Shown here: positions 25,541 to 37,000 of the stretch, one piece after another
Layout of the letters: each line of letters starts with the position of its first letter
Position numbering within the stretch: the stretch's first letter is position 1
Origin: Morella rubra
Taxonomy: Eukaryota > Streptophyta > Magnoliopsida > Fagales > Myricaceae
Assembly (NCBI GenBank): GCA_003952965.2
Contig: CM025849.1
Location: 967,576-1,031,575 of the forward strand
Length of the DNA: 64,000 nucleotides
Direction of reading: 5' to 3'
Notes under the pieces: generated by a model
Database searches by the model: none
What the model was told of the DNA's origin: nothing
Seen by the model: only the letters and a program-made list of their open reading frames with translations
Position numbers and translations under genes: made by a program

Positions 25541-28500
25541 ATGGAGGTGGAAGAAGAGCAGAGAGAAACGACGACCAACAAAGTGATGTGTCTTTTGACG
25601 GACCCAGAGGGAACGCCTCTGGGAGCTCCCGTGTACCTTCCCCAAAACGCTGGGCCCCAGCAACTCCAACAAATGGTCAATAAGCTTCTCAACAATGTAA
25701 GCTTTTCGCTTTTGGGAATCTTTTGGTGTGCTTTCTTTGGTTGCTGTGAAAGCGCAGGAAACGAAAACTGATCTATCCACGAACACCGATTTTTTCTTTG
25801 TCGAAGTGTCAAGCTTGAGGTTTTGTTTTGTTGGTGAGAAATTGCAGCGAAAGGACAAGAAGTTTTGAAATTTACTTGTGGAGAGATTTGTTCTATAGGA
25901 GTGAAGTTTCAAGGGAGAAGCTTGCAAAGAAAAACGAAAAAAATTGTCTACCTGCATTTTTTCTTGAATATTTACATTTGCAAAGCATTATATTTGAGTT
26001 GGTAAATCTGTTAACGCTTGTTCGCCTTTTTCTTCGAAGAAAATCCAAGCAGATAAGTACAGCGGCAGTTGAATTTTCCAGATATTTTTGAATTATATGA
26101 AAAGCATCATTCCCCAATCTGAATCCTATTCCCAGTTTTTGCCAAATAAGCAGCCTCTTTGTATTGATTTGCTGCACTAAAAATTCTTCCACTATGTGCT
26201 CAATCGAGCTCCTGTGAAACCCATACGGGCTTAGAGACAATGGGTCTCTGCATTTAAGGGAGTTTAACTGTTTAGCGATTTGCACTGCAGAGCAAATAGA
26301 TTTCTATTGTGTGTAGCAAGAGATTTGATCAGTTTATTGGTACCAGTGGCCTGAATATGGAAAGATGTGTAAGGGTTGTGTTTGTGCTTCTCTGAATTTA
26401 ATAACAATGGAAGTCTGTAACCTTTTCTTTTGCAGGAGGAGAAGTTGCCTTATGCCTTCTATGTATCAGATCAGGAGCTTCTCGTGCCGCTTGGAACTTA
26501 TTTAGAGAAGAATAAGGGTTAGTCAAATGAAAGGATAGTTGAAATTCACATTGTAGCTTCAACTGTTTGATTTTCTTTTCTATTTCCTCTGTCTTTTTTT
26601 TTTTTTTTTAATGACGTATCGAAAGGCTTTCTTTTCTATTTATCCGATAATCCTTTTGGGTGGACATATTTGCAGTTTCTGTGGAGAAGGTGCTTTCAAT
26701 AATTTATCAACCTCAAGCTGTTTTCAGAATTCGCTCAGTTAATCGTTGTTCGGCAACAATTGCTGGTATGAGATTTGGGTTTTGCTTGCATAGTGATATC
26801 ATATTAGATACAAGTACTAAAACACAACCTCTTTTGCCTTTTCATTGGATTTTCTATCTTTGTGTTAGTTGCTTTGAGATGTTCTACTGTACGGGAAAAA
26901 ACCACATCTTTTTTTTTTTTTTTTTTCTTATAAAAAAAAGAAGATGTTCTACTGGACAGGTTTTGTGCAGCTTGTTTTCATTGGTCTAGAGACTCTCATT
27001 TGGTACTTTTGGTTTTTCATTTCAGTGGTTTAGAGATATATAAGTCGGGAGTATGGTCTTATGGCTCTCATCAATTCCGATTTTAGTTACTATTGTAGAG
27101 GACTGCTTTTCATTATTTGCTTCTCTTGAAAACTCAATATTTGAATCGATGCTTTATACTATAAGGCTTATCGGATCTTATCAATTGTTAGAAATTTTCT
27201 TTTAGAATTAATCATGAGGTTTAGTTGGTACTCCTTTTCTTGGGTCGCCTTTCCTATTGATGTACTTGAATGATCTCATCAAGAAAGGAGTTTTCAAGTG
27301 GTATAGTCAACCCTTTCCTCGCTTTGATGATTGTTTGCATGGTTTTTACCTGCACGCAATTTAATATCATTTAGTTGATTGCCTTGCATCTGTATTACTG
27401 GTGCAGGCCACACTGAAGCTGTACTGTCAGTTGCCTTTAGTCCTGACGGGCAGCATTTGGCAAGTGGTTCAGGTGATACCACTGTCCGACTCTGGGACCT
27501 TAATACCCAGACTCCTCAGTTCACATGTACAGGTGAGAATCAAAGACTCACATCACATTCTTGGACTGTTAGAGATACTATCAATGTCCAAATACCCTTA
27601 TGGAAAATAAGCGGAATAAATAATTTGTTTTTTTTATAAGTAAAGTGGAATAAATAAGTGGAAACAAGAAAAGAGAATACAAGGACAACTTTAATATTTA
27701 TGACTTGCAAAAGCTTTAAACATTCATTTATGGACTTGAGAATGTTGTCAATTGAGTAACATAATGTCCAAAAAGTATATCATGCCCTTGTTTATTTTAG
27801 AGGTAGGTCGTGTAAATCTCAGAAATATTGCATTGCCCCCTTGTTGGACTGTTATGCTCACAGTTTAATGCTGCATATTGAGGATAAAACACTTTTGATG
27901 TTAAGAGAATAGGGAGTAAGGCTGAAATGGCTTGTCTTTCGTTTAATAGATTGTAGGGATACAAAATCACTCAATTTAGTTCCTAAGGTGGATTGCTACT
28001 TGTCATGCCCCTTCTTTCATCTAGTTGTATTAGTGGTGAGCCTTTTTGTCATATCCAGGACACAGGAATTGGGTTCTCTGTATTGCGTGGTCACCTGATG
28101 GTAAGCATCTTGTAAGTGGGAGCAAGGCTGGAGAACTTCAATGCTGGGATCCACAAACAGGAAAGCCATCCGGCAATCCACTTATGGTGACTTCTTTTAC
28201 TTGGATAATTTATCATTTTTTTTTGCAGATGGATGGTTAATTGTTAAACCGGTTTGCTTTGAATCATGTGGAGAGCAAACTCTCCTATCTGGGAAGATTT
28301 ATATTCGCTTGGTCAGATTGGCTTTTGACAGTACTCAACCAATCTATGAACTCACCACACGTAAACTACCAGTGAACTCTGGTATCTCAATTTATTCATC
28401 TCAAATCTGTCATCCTGAGCAGGTAGCTTCCTAAGGCAAAGGCGATCATGAATTTGTCCTTCAAAGTCATTATTTGACTGTTCACTTCTTTGACAGCCCT

Positions 28501-29597
28501 CGAAGGTCTAACTCTTGTACCCTGTCCTTGATTGGGCATAGCTCCAAGAAGAATCACCTTAACAGTTTCTCTAGGTCTGATAGTGGTTGATGAGGTCCAC
28601 AGGTCCAAAAGCATTACTGGAGCTTATTGGGAACAAACAAAGAGGAGAGTACGAGTAGATGAAAAAATATGGGAACCTAAAGTAGGTTGTAGCTTATTGG
28701 CCTGGACTTCGTGATATAGCCCTATGTTCTTAGCAAGGCAACTTGCTTAGTTAACAACTGGTAGTTCTGACAGCATGCAGTCTGTAGTCGAAGAAGACAT
28801 GGCCTGGCATAAGGACTCATTAATTAACCTAAATTTGCCTCAAAGCAAAAGATATGGTAGCCTGAATTTTCCAAAACTAATTTCAGTAATAGTCTTTTTG
28901 ATACTTCTGGAAATTCTGGAAACTCCGGTGCATAGCTAGTTGGCTGTGTCAGATGACTTTGCAAAAATCTGCACCATGGCGATAAAGTCTCATCTTCTGT
29001 GTTGCCTATTCGCCATTTCTTCCTCCAGCCCATGCCTCAGATTACAGTCCTGATCCATATCCAGATATGGACTTACTAGAGCTATTCCGCGTCCTAGAAT
29101 TATGGTCTCCAAAAATGGGTCACAAATGGTCAAACCACTATGCATATCTTGGGAGTTGTTATGTTTGGTGGCTTTTTTGCTAATTCTTCTCCCTGTTCTA
29201 CTGTGCTAGTTGGAATTGAAATTGACGAACTAAGGAAAAGCAGGGGGAAGTCTTAGATGGGGGGAGATCTTTTGATTGTAGTAAATGTAGATGCGTTTCT
29301 TTCTAGTTCCACTAGCTAGGACCAAATTCGCACATCTGTTGAATACTTTGCCTCTTATGGTCAGAAACTTAGGTTGTAACTTGATCAAGAGCGAGTATGT
29401 GGATGTTGCGTCCACGAAATATGGATCATTCAGGACTGGTGGTATATGGGTCCTTTATGTAGAGATTAGCCTTCTAAAGCTTCAGCAAGATTCTAAATCA
29501 TTCCTCTTTCTTTGAAAGACCTTACATATCTGTCTTTGACTTCCTTGGATAGATTGTGGTTGTTTGCAGCATGTAATCATTGATGCTAGCGCCTTTG

Positions 29598-29630
<33 letters not shown>

Positions 29631-32600
29631 GGGCCTAAGCATAGTTTTTTGAATTGATGGGCTTACAATCACATACTCCGCTGACATTAATACTTGGAAT
29701 ATCTATTCCTAGGGTCACAAAAAATGGATTACTGGGATATCTTGGGAACCAGTCCACCTGAATGCTCCATGTCGGCGATTTGTAAGTGCTAGTAAAGATG
29801 GCGATGCACGCATATGGGACATTTCATTAAAGAAATGTGTTATTTGTCTTAGTGGCCATACACTTGCAGTAACTTGTGTAAAATGGGGTGGCGATGGAGT
29901 TATTTATACAGGGTAATTATTCGTCTTAAGTGAATCTAGTTTTAGTGTGCTTTACTGGACTAATAAGCCCTGTCCAAGCTTTTAGTATTCTCTGGTTTTG
30001 TAACTATATCTTCATCTCAACCATTGCAGCTCCCAAGACTGTACTATCAAAGTTTGGGAAACTACACAAGGAAAGCTAATCAAGGAATTGAAGGTAACTA
30101 GATAATTGTCTTAGAGCCATGTTTCGTATAGTTCTGTTCCTTCATTGCTTAGGAATACAAAATACAATGGTTGATGTAATTTGTCTCTTTTCTTTGCTTT
30201 CTCCTTTTTCCTTTAACTTCTCTTTGTATGCATGGTATTTAATTTAGGGTCATGGGCATTGGATCAACTCTCTTGCATTAAGCACAGAATATGTTCTTCG
30301 CACTGGGGCTTTTGACCATACAGGCAAGAAATACTCATCTCCTGAGGAAATGAAGAGGGTAACTGTCTATTTCATGCTTTATTCACTTCCCATTTGTGCT
30401 TTAGTCACTGCACGTTAATTCATGAAATCTGTTTGATGCCTTGGTTGATGCAACAACTTGAGGAATGTGACCTCCTGTGTGAGCTCTGGTTTGATTTTTC
30501 CCACTATGTTGCTGCTTTGGTATCATGCAGCTTTTCTTTTTTGTCACTTTCATTGTTTTTTTTTTTCAACTTCCTTTTGGGAAAACTGGAGGTGCAGTTT
30601 TTATTCTGTTTTACTTTATTGGATTCTTCGGTCATGTTTTCTTTTTGGGATACCTATTAATTTTTGGCCTTAAAAGTTGTCAAATCATTAAGTGAGTGTA
30701 TGCACCCACTCTCTTCCCACCCACCCTCCTGCCTCAGGTATTGCTATGTTCTCTTAAGTTGGCAATTGTTTGTTGTTGCAACCATTATTTATTCTCACGT
30801 TAGACTGGGGTTTCATGCACTAATTCTTTCTGCTTTTCTCCATCTTGCCTTCAGGTGAAACTAATTCCTTTTTTTCATGGTGCTCATGAATATAGGTTGC
30901 TTTGGAAAGGTACAACAAAATGAAAGGCAATGGCCCGGAAAGATTGGTTTCTGGATCTGATGATTTTACGATGTTCCTTTGGGAACCTTTTGTCAGCAAA
31001 CACCCAAAAACGCGCATGACAGGTCATCAACAGGTAGATATCCTAGTGTAATGTGATTATCTGTCATCGATTGCAGGAAGTAATATTTTGTAATGTGATT
31101 ATCCATCTTGGATTGCATTCGTTTCCTTCCCTTAACTGACAAGAAATCATGATTGCTACAAAAAACAATTGCCAATTGCCAAATTGAGCTTATTCCTTTA
31201 ACGCCGGTTTTGTTGTTTTTTTTTTTGGGGGGGGGCGGGGGGGGAATGTCATGATTTGAATATGGAAGAAAACAAAGAGATGTCTCTTTCAACTCTCTTG
31301 TCCTTTCCTGCTACTTATCTTTTAGTTCATTCTAGCCTGTTCTGAAAATTGAAATCAATGTTAAGTTGCACATAGGAGATTGTACTGTTACCTCTTTTTG
31401 TTTTTTCAATAAAGTTCTTCTTACTTATAAAAAAAAAAAAAAGTTGCACATAGGCTTAAATGATTACCTGAAGCAGATGAATTTCATCTTCCTTTTTGTT
31501 TCTCATCTGTAACCAAAGTAATTTAATTTGTCCGCATCTTGCCTGGTTTATTCCCCCCATCACCTGTACCCTCTTTTTTGTGTAGGGTTGCCCCGGGCGT
31601 GGGGGGGGGACGGGGACGCTACTACTAGGGTACCCTAGTTATTGTGGGAGTTCGTTCTACAGGGACCTTTACGTTTATATGCTTTTCGATGTATAGAAGT
31701 TTATCATATCCCATTGCACAAATCTTGTTCTTCAATTATAAAAACTGAAGTTTGACTTGTTCTCTCTAACAGCTTGTAAATCATGTTTATTTTTCACCTG
31801 ATGGGCAATGGGTGGCAAGTGCTTCATTTGATAAGTCTGTCAAGTTATGGAACGGTGCTACAGGGCAATTCATTGCTGCTTTTCGGGGCCATGTTGGGCC
31901 CGTTTATCAGATCAGGTTTTTACAGTTCTCTTTCCATGGCTTATGTATTTCAATTCATATATCTTTCAGCTAATTTTATGTTGCTTGTTGCTCTACAGCT
32001 GGTCTGCAGACAGTAGGCTTCTTTTGAGTGGTAGCAAGGACTCCACACTGAAGGTAACTAGTAAAAACTATCACCTTTTCATCTGGAACTACAGTTAATG
32101 AAATGAATAAGAGCCTTTGCTTCTTCTGACGGTATTAGACCCAAAATTTGCATATTAGGCATTAAAGACTAAGGAGATCTAATTGGGATTATTTATTGTC
32201 CAGGAGATGATGCCATGAAATTTTATGTAGTGCCATTTCTTCACCATTAAAAGCTCTTTGGCTCAAAATGGAATATACTCATGGCAGATGCTATGGCCCA
32301 CTATATTTAATTTTGTTTCTAGCTTGTGATTGATTTTGTAACCGTGAACATCCGTCCCCCTCTGGTGCTCCCCATTCTGAACCTAAACCCACCTTGTAGA
32401 ATATTAGGCTCTGACATCGTCATCTTGCAACCTTCAAGGTGATATGTTAAGCATTGTAGTCTGTACTGTGTCAGTAACCTTTGGAATTTGATGGGGATTG
32501 TGTCAATGTAAATGTGTTACCAAATAGCATGTATATCTAGATGTCTTGTTGTTTTTTATGTGGCCTCAGTGGTGGAAGTGCTCAATTTTTTCCAAGGATG

Positions 32601-32846
32601 GGATTGAAATTTGTTAAATTGTCTAGGTTTGGGATATCCGGACACGGAAGTTGAAACAAGATCTTCCAGGCCATGCAGATGAGGTATGTTATGTTTCCAA
32701 AAATATATTTTGTTTTGGTTTGGTTTGTTTTGTTTGACATTTTGATAACTGATTTTGAAAAGGTTTATGCGGTTGATTGGAGTCCAGATGGAGAAAAGGT
32801 AGCCTCTGGTGGTAAAGATAGAGTATTGAAGTTATGGATGGGTTAG
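25541..32846 (+). CDS. NLE: Notchless protein homolog (NLE, Rsa4 family), WD40 ribosome assembly factor, 13 exons
   Basis: NLE/Rsa4 binds pre-60S particles and is pulled off by the AAA+ ATPase MDN1/Rea1 during large-subunit maturation in the nucleolus. Exons: 25541-25696, 26436-26517, 26676-26765, 27407-27532, 28059-28186, 29713-29912, 30030-30093, 30248-30358, 30896-31033, 31773-31915, 31999-32053, 32627-32683, 32763-32846. They total 1434 bp and 477 aa, with all phases matching and GT-AG borders. The N-terminal NLE (ubiquitin-like) domain starts with [22 protein letters not shown] and is followed by [20 protein letters not shown]40 propeller then runs from about residue 105 to the end, with repeats such as [50 protein letters not shown] and [11 protein letters not shown]. 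The length matches Arabidopsis NLE. The gene is intact. The telo-box upstream fits co-regulation with ribosome genes. Introns 3, 4 and 9 carry tiny retroposon tails. Confidence 0.96.
26890..26941 (+). mobile_element. Short LINE-tail-like insertion in an NLE intron
   Basis: The direct repeat AGATGTTCTACTG (26877-26889 and 26942-26954) flanks about 52 bp ending in a long T run and then CTTATAAAAAAAA, the tail type also seen at 31377-31440. The repeat similarity extends a few bases further into the insert, so the border is uncertain. Confidence 0.55.
27624..27646 (-). mobile_element. Minimal LINE-tail insertion (23 bp) with target duplication
   Basis: GGAATAAATAA occurs at 27613-27623 and again at 27647-27657. 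Between them the minus strand reads TTACTTATAAAAAAAA, the common tail of this family. It lies just after exon 4 of NLE. Confidence 0.6.
31377..31440 (+). mobile_element. 5'-truncated LINE 3' end with poly(A) in an NLE intron
   Basis: A perfect 14-bp direct repeat AAGTTGCACATAGG (31363-31376 and 31441-31454) flanks a 64-bp insert. The insert carries TGTACTGTT, CAATAAAG and TTACTTAT and ends in a run of A. The same order of motifs is in 17763-17869, so both come from one retroposon family. Confidence 0.8.
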
Positions 32847-34019
32847 TTTAACCGAAGTCAAATGCATGATGGAAATTTGTGAACAACATACTTATATCCA
32901 TCGAGAAAAAATTGGCTATACTCTCAGGTCAAGTATCTGCTGAGTCATCAGCACTACTGAGAAAACAAGAAAGGTAACAAGGCTGGCTAATTGGAGAAAA
33001 GCTCCTTTGCTGCACCTGCATTGCCTTTTTCACTCTGGCTGTTCGGCAGAGACGGTACTTTGGACCACAAGCGCTCTGTTGTGCTGCCTCTGAGGAGGAA
33101 GCGTGTAGAAGCTGATACACTTTGCCTGGGTCTCCTTGTAATGGTTCAAAAGCTGATATACTTTGTCTGGGTGTGATATTGAGGTTTAGCACTTTCTTAG
33201 TTGAGAATCTCCTAAGCTGAGATTTTCCTCGTGTAATGGAGATTGGGGTGGCTTAGAGCATTACTTCTCTTCTCTTCTCTTACTGACAGTGGGATTATCT
33301 GCTTTGGAAAAGAAAACTATCATGATTTTATTTCGGAAGCAATAATATATGCCTGTAATTTACTGCTCGTTCTGCTCCTTGATTTTTCTATTTTCTTCAT
33401 GGACTTGTGTAAACGCCATCACTAGCTATTGATCACGCGAGTTGCCAATAAACCGTGTTCTCTGTTGGTTGTAGGCCTAATGCCTTTTCCTTTGTTTTGT
33501 TTGCAAGTGACCCAAAGCCAGATTAAGAAGTCCCATTCTTTAAAACATATTGGAATGCTTATTGGAAGAAATTACCAGGACATTGAAACGGTTTTAGGGG
33601 ACCCTTGTCTAAGCTGATCTTGCTTTGTTGGTAACAAATCCAATTAACATACCAAGAGCAAGTAAGAATTGTTTAGCAGATTTTGGAGTAGGGAGTTTAA
33701 TGGGCTATTGCGCATGTTACTAGAGGTTGGGAATTCTGTAAGAGAGATTTTGCGAGACACATCCAACCCATTGAAGTTATGAAAGATCCTGACCAATGGG
33801 AGGTCAGCAATTAGGGAAGAACAAGTTGGATAGACAGTTTCCCTTATTAAAGAAACTTCCTACATTGGCAGAACAAGTTGGATAGACAGTTTCCCTTATT
33901 AAAGAAACTTCCTACATTGGCAAAGCGTAGAGCAAATAAAGTGCAAATGATGGGAATGACGACCATAAACAAATTGTACTACTCATTTGCATGACTTCCC
34001 TTTTAACAAACAACATAAT
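32847..34019. other. NLE 3' region and left border of the SDR array
   Basis: The first few hundred bases probably hold the NLE 3' UTR. From about 33745 the sequence (TTTTGCGAGACACATCCAA onward) matches the 3' flank of the other SDR copies at about 47712 and 63579, so the duplicated unit starts near here. No gene is seen. Confidence 0.6.
33818..33921. repeat. Two-copy 52-bp tandem duplication in the 3' flank of SDR copy A
   Basis: The block AGAACAAGTTGGATAGACAG...TACATTGGC occurs at 33818-33869 and again at 33870-33921. Copies B and D have it once (about 47784 and 63639), so this duplication is private to copy A. Confidence 0.92.
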
Positions 34020-37000
34020 TCAGAAAATGAGGAAGCCCTTCTCCTTCAAGCTTTCAACAGTGTCCCTAAGACTCACTTCCAGAGGACTGAAGTTAATGCC
34101 CAAACTTCTGGCTCTGTCTTCGGATACCTTGAAGACTGGCAATGAAGGCTTGTCATCGTCAAATCTGCAAAAATTTGAAATACATATAAGATCCTTCTTT
34201 GCTGTTGCGTTTTTGGTGTACAAATACATCCCAATTGTTAGTTAGGTTAAAAAAACAATTGGGATGTTTTGCATTCACAAGTAGTAGTCTTCAAATGAAA
34301 GGAGGAAAAACAAAACTTGCTCATGCAGAGATTCTCCCACTAAAATAAGAAAATTTCCTCCATTCCTATTTCCGAGTTCTCAGGGCAGGATCTCAAACCT
34401 CACTTGGCTTTCATTGTCTCTCCTCATTAGGCACAAGGCACCTCACAGGTTCTGGACAGAATACTTGAAACCTCAACTGCAATGTCGTAGAATTGTAGGT
34501 CTTTGTCTTCCCATACAGTTTGAAACTCTTAACAGGTTTGAATGCACAACCACGTGAGAGAGCTTTCATGACTAATATAACAATATTACTAGCTCCTACA
34601 TCTAAGCCCCTGCATGATTTTCTAACTATAAACTATAGAGGCAGTTTTATCTTTCAACTATTCGTTGTAACGGTGCTGCTACCAAGACCAACTTCCCAGC
34701 TTACCTTTCCCTTGCCCTAGCAACTTAATCTGGCCAAACAAATGATTTAGAATTATTATTTATATGATATGAAAGAAAATGGTGGAGGAATTGAATGTTT
34801 AAGAATGTTCGACGTAACATAACTATCCCCAAAGAAACGACAATTGATACCATAACATATTACATAACCTGGCATACTCAATAGTAATACGTACATAATG
34901 AATTTACTTGCCACTGACTTTGAACCAATAAAGGACTCTTTAAGTAATGAACTTACTTTTCAGGAAGATACAAATTTGGGCAAATTTTTTGCAGTATCTT
35001 GAAAGCCTCAGAATAGTGTACAACGCTTCCAACTACACAATATCTGCCACTTGCAGTAGGAGTCTCAAATGCCAGGATGTGTGCGTCGACAACATCTCTA
35101 ATATCGACAAATGCATAAATTCCATCAGGAAATATTTCAGTTCCTACAGAGAGAGAGAGAGAGAGAGAGTGAGCAGTAGAAGGAGAGGAAGAAGAAGGGA
35201 AAAAATTAACTAATAGCATCACAAGTACTATATGCATGGTAGTGACTGGAATGAGAATAAATTTCTACAGGCAACTAATCCTGAACATGGAATTTTATTG
35301 TGATCACTCTTACCATTTGACCAACCGAATATGCCTTAAAAGCATTTTCAAGATGGCTCACCTTATATGGTAGGTACACCCTGCTATCAGCAGAAGCTAA
35401 TTACTGTTGTTACGTTGCACAAGATGAATATCTGGCACAAAGAATATTTCTGGGCAGTGAATGATGGGATGGGACATTTGTTATCCGTGGAATAAAAGGT
35501 TGACCCTCAGCCTTCATGTTTCATGTGGAATTGGAGGGGTTTGCACTTTGCAGATTAAGACCAGGAACTTTCACATTCAAAGTTTTCAGGAAAACAATGC
35601 AGTAAAACCTTTTGTGAAAAGAGAAGGGAACTGGGAAATCCTAAAGAAAATAACTGCTGATAATAATAGAAGATCTGGAAAACACAGAAAACAATTACCC
35701 ATCACCAAAGAAACAAAGAGATACTCCAATATTGGATCCATGGCAGTGGTGTCCAGTAAAGAGTTCTAGCACATACAATTTAGTGGAACAGGTCATGTTC
35801 ACTAATTGTCAGGATCCACTGAACCAGTTCTAACCTTTTCTTATGCCACCTCAATTAGTAAGACACTTGAAGCAGAAAAATTGAGAAGAAAATGATTACT
35901 TTTTAGTATCTTTAAATCTTTCATGCCAGTTGCACACTATTTTTCTTCCTAAAGTTGATATTTCTAATTCTGTACGAATTAACGAAATCCACATAATGCT
36001 CTTTAGTTGCAAAAGGATACCTTTCACGAGCTTCAGAAAGGCTTCAACACTGTTTGCTGGAGCTGGCTGTATAAGTGGGCCAATGCACAAGCCTGGACAT
36101 ATTGTTACCAAGTCAATGCCACGGTCTTCAGAGAATTTCCAAGCAGACTCCTCACTAAGGTTTTTGAGAGAGCATACCAATTCTGAAAGGAAAAGAAAAG
36201 ACCCCAAAACCATGAAATGGGTACTCTTGGTTCAAGGAATTAAATGACCTAAATACAAAATCATCAACACGTATCTGATTTCATTAAGATAAGAATAGAA
36301 GCTCTAATCCAACCCTGATGTATTTTCCAGAGAATCATGAAACTGGAATTAATAGTCTGTCCAATGAATTACAAGTCGCCACTAGGTTAAAAATCACAAG
36401 AAAAAAAAACGAAAAGAGCTTAAAATTTGATATAGACACCACTAGATTAAAAATCACAAAGACATAAACCACAAATATGAATATACATTTATTTCCTCAC
36501 ACACAAGCAGACACAAAGACATAAACCACAAATTAAATTTCGAGATCTTCTACCGTTGAATATGGAAAATAAACCGGATCTTTGATTGGAAAATCCGGAT
36601 CTTGATTTCAACTGAATATAAGAGTGTAAATAAAGAAAAACTTGATAAAGTGATGTGAGAAACTAAAGAATGTCTTGTATATGCACCTTCAGCTCTTCAC
36701 ATCTAACTGTATCCGAAAACCATGTCTCATCAATAACCACATCAGGTGTCAGAGGTTTCCCGTTGAACATAACTGAAGCCATAGAAGCTGTTATAACCAC
36801 TCTCTTGATAGAAGGAACTTTTGCACATGACCTAAGAACGTTAAGAGTTCCCTTCACTGCTGGATCAATTATTTCTGACTGAACCATAAGACAAAATGCA
36901 GAACGAGCACCATAAGACAAAATGCAGAACTGGCACCATAAGAATAAATTTATAAATGCAAGCTTTGAAAAGGATATTAATGCTCGCAGAAATAGAATAC

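Noticed and set aside
25480-25957. Antisense open frames opposite the NLE first exon
   Set aside because: They are shadows of the conserved NLE exon and its GC-rich surroundings, with no motif of their own.
28187-29712. Possible retroelement remains in the long NLE intron 5
   Set aside because: Several open stretches exist, but I could match none to a reverse transcriptase, integrase or other family with any confidence.
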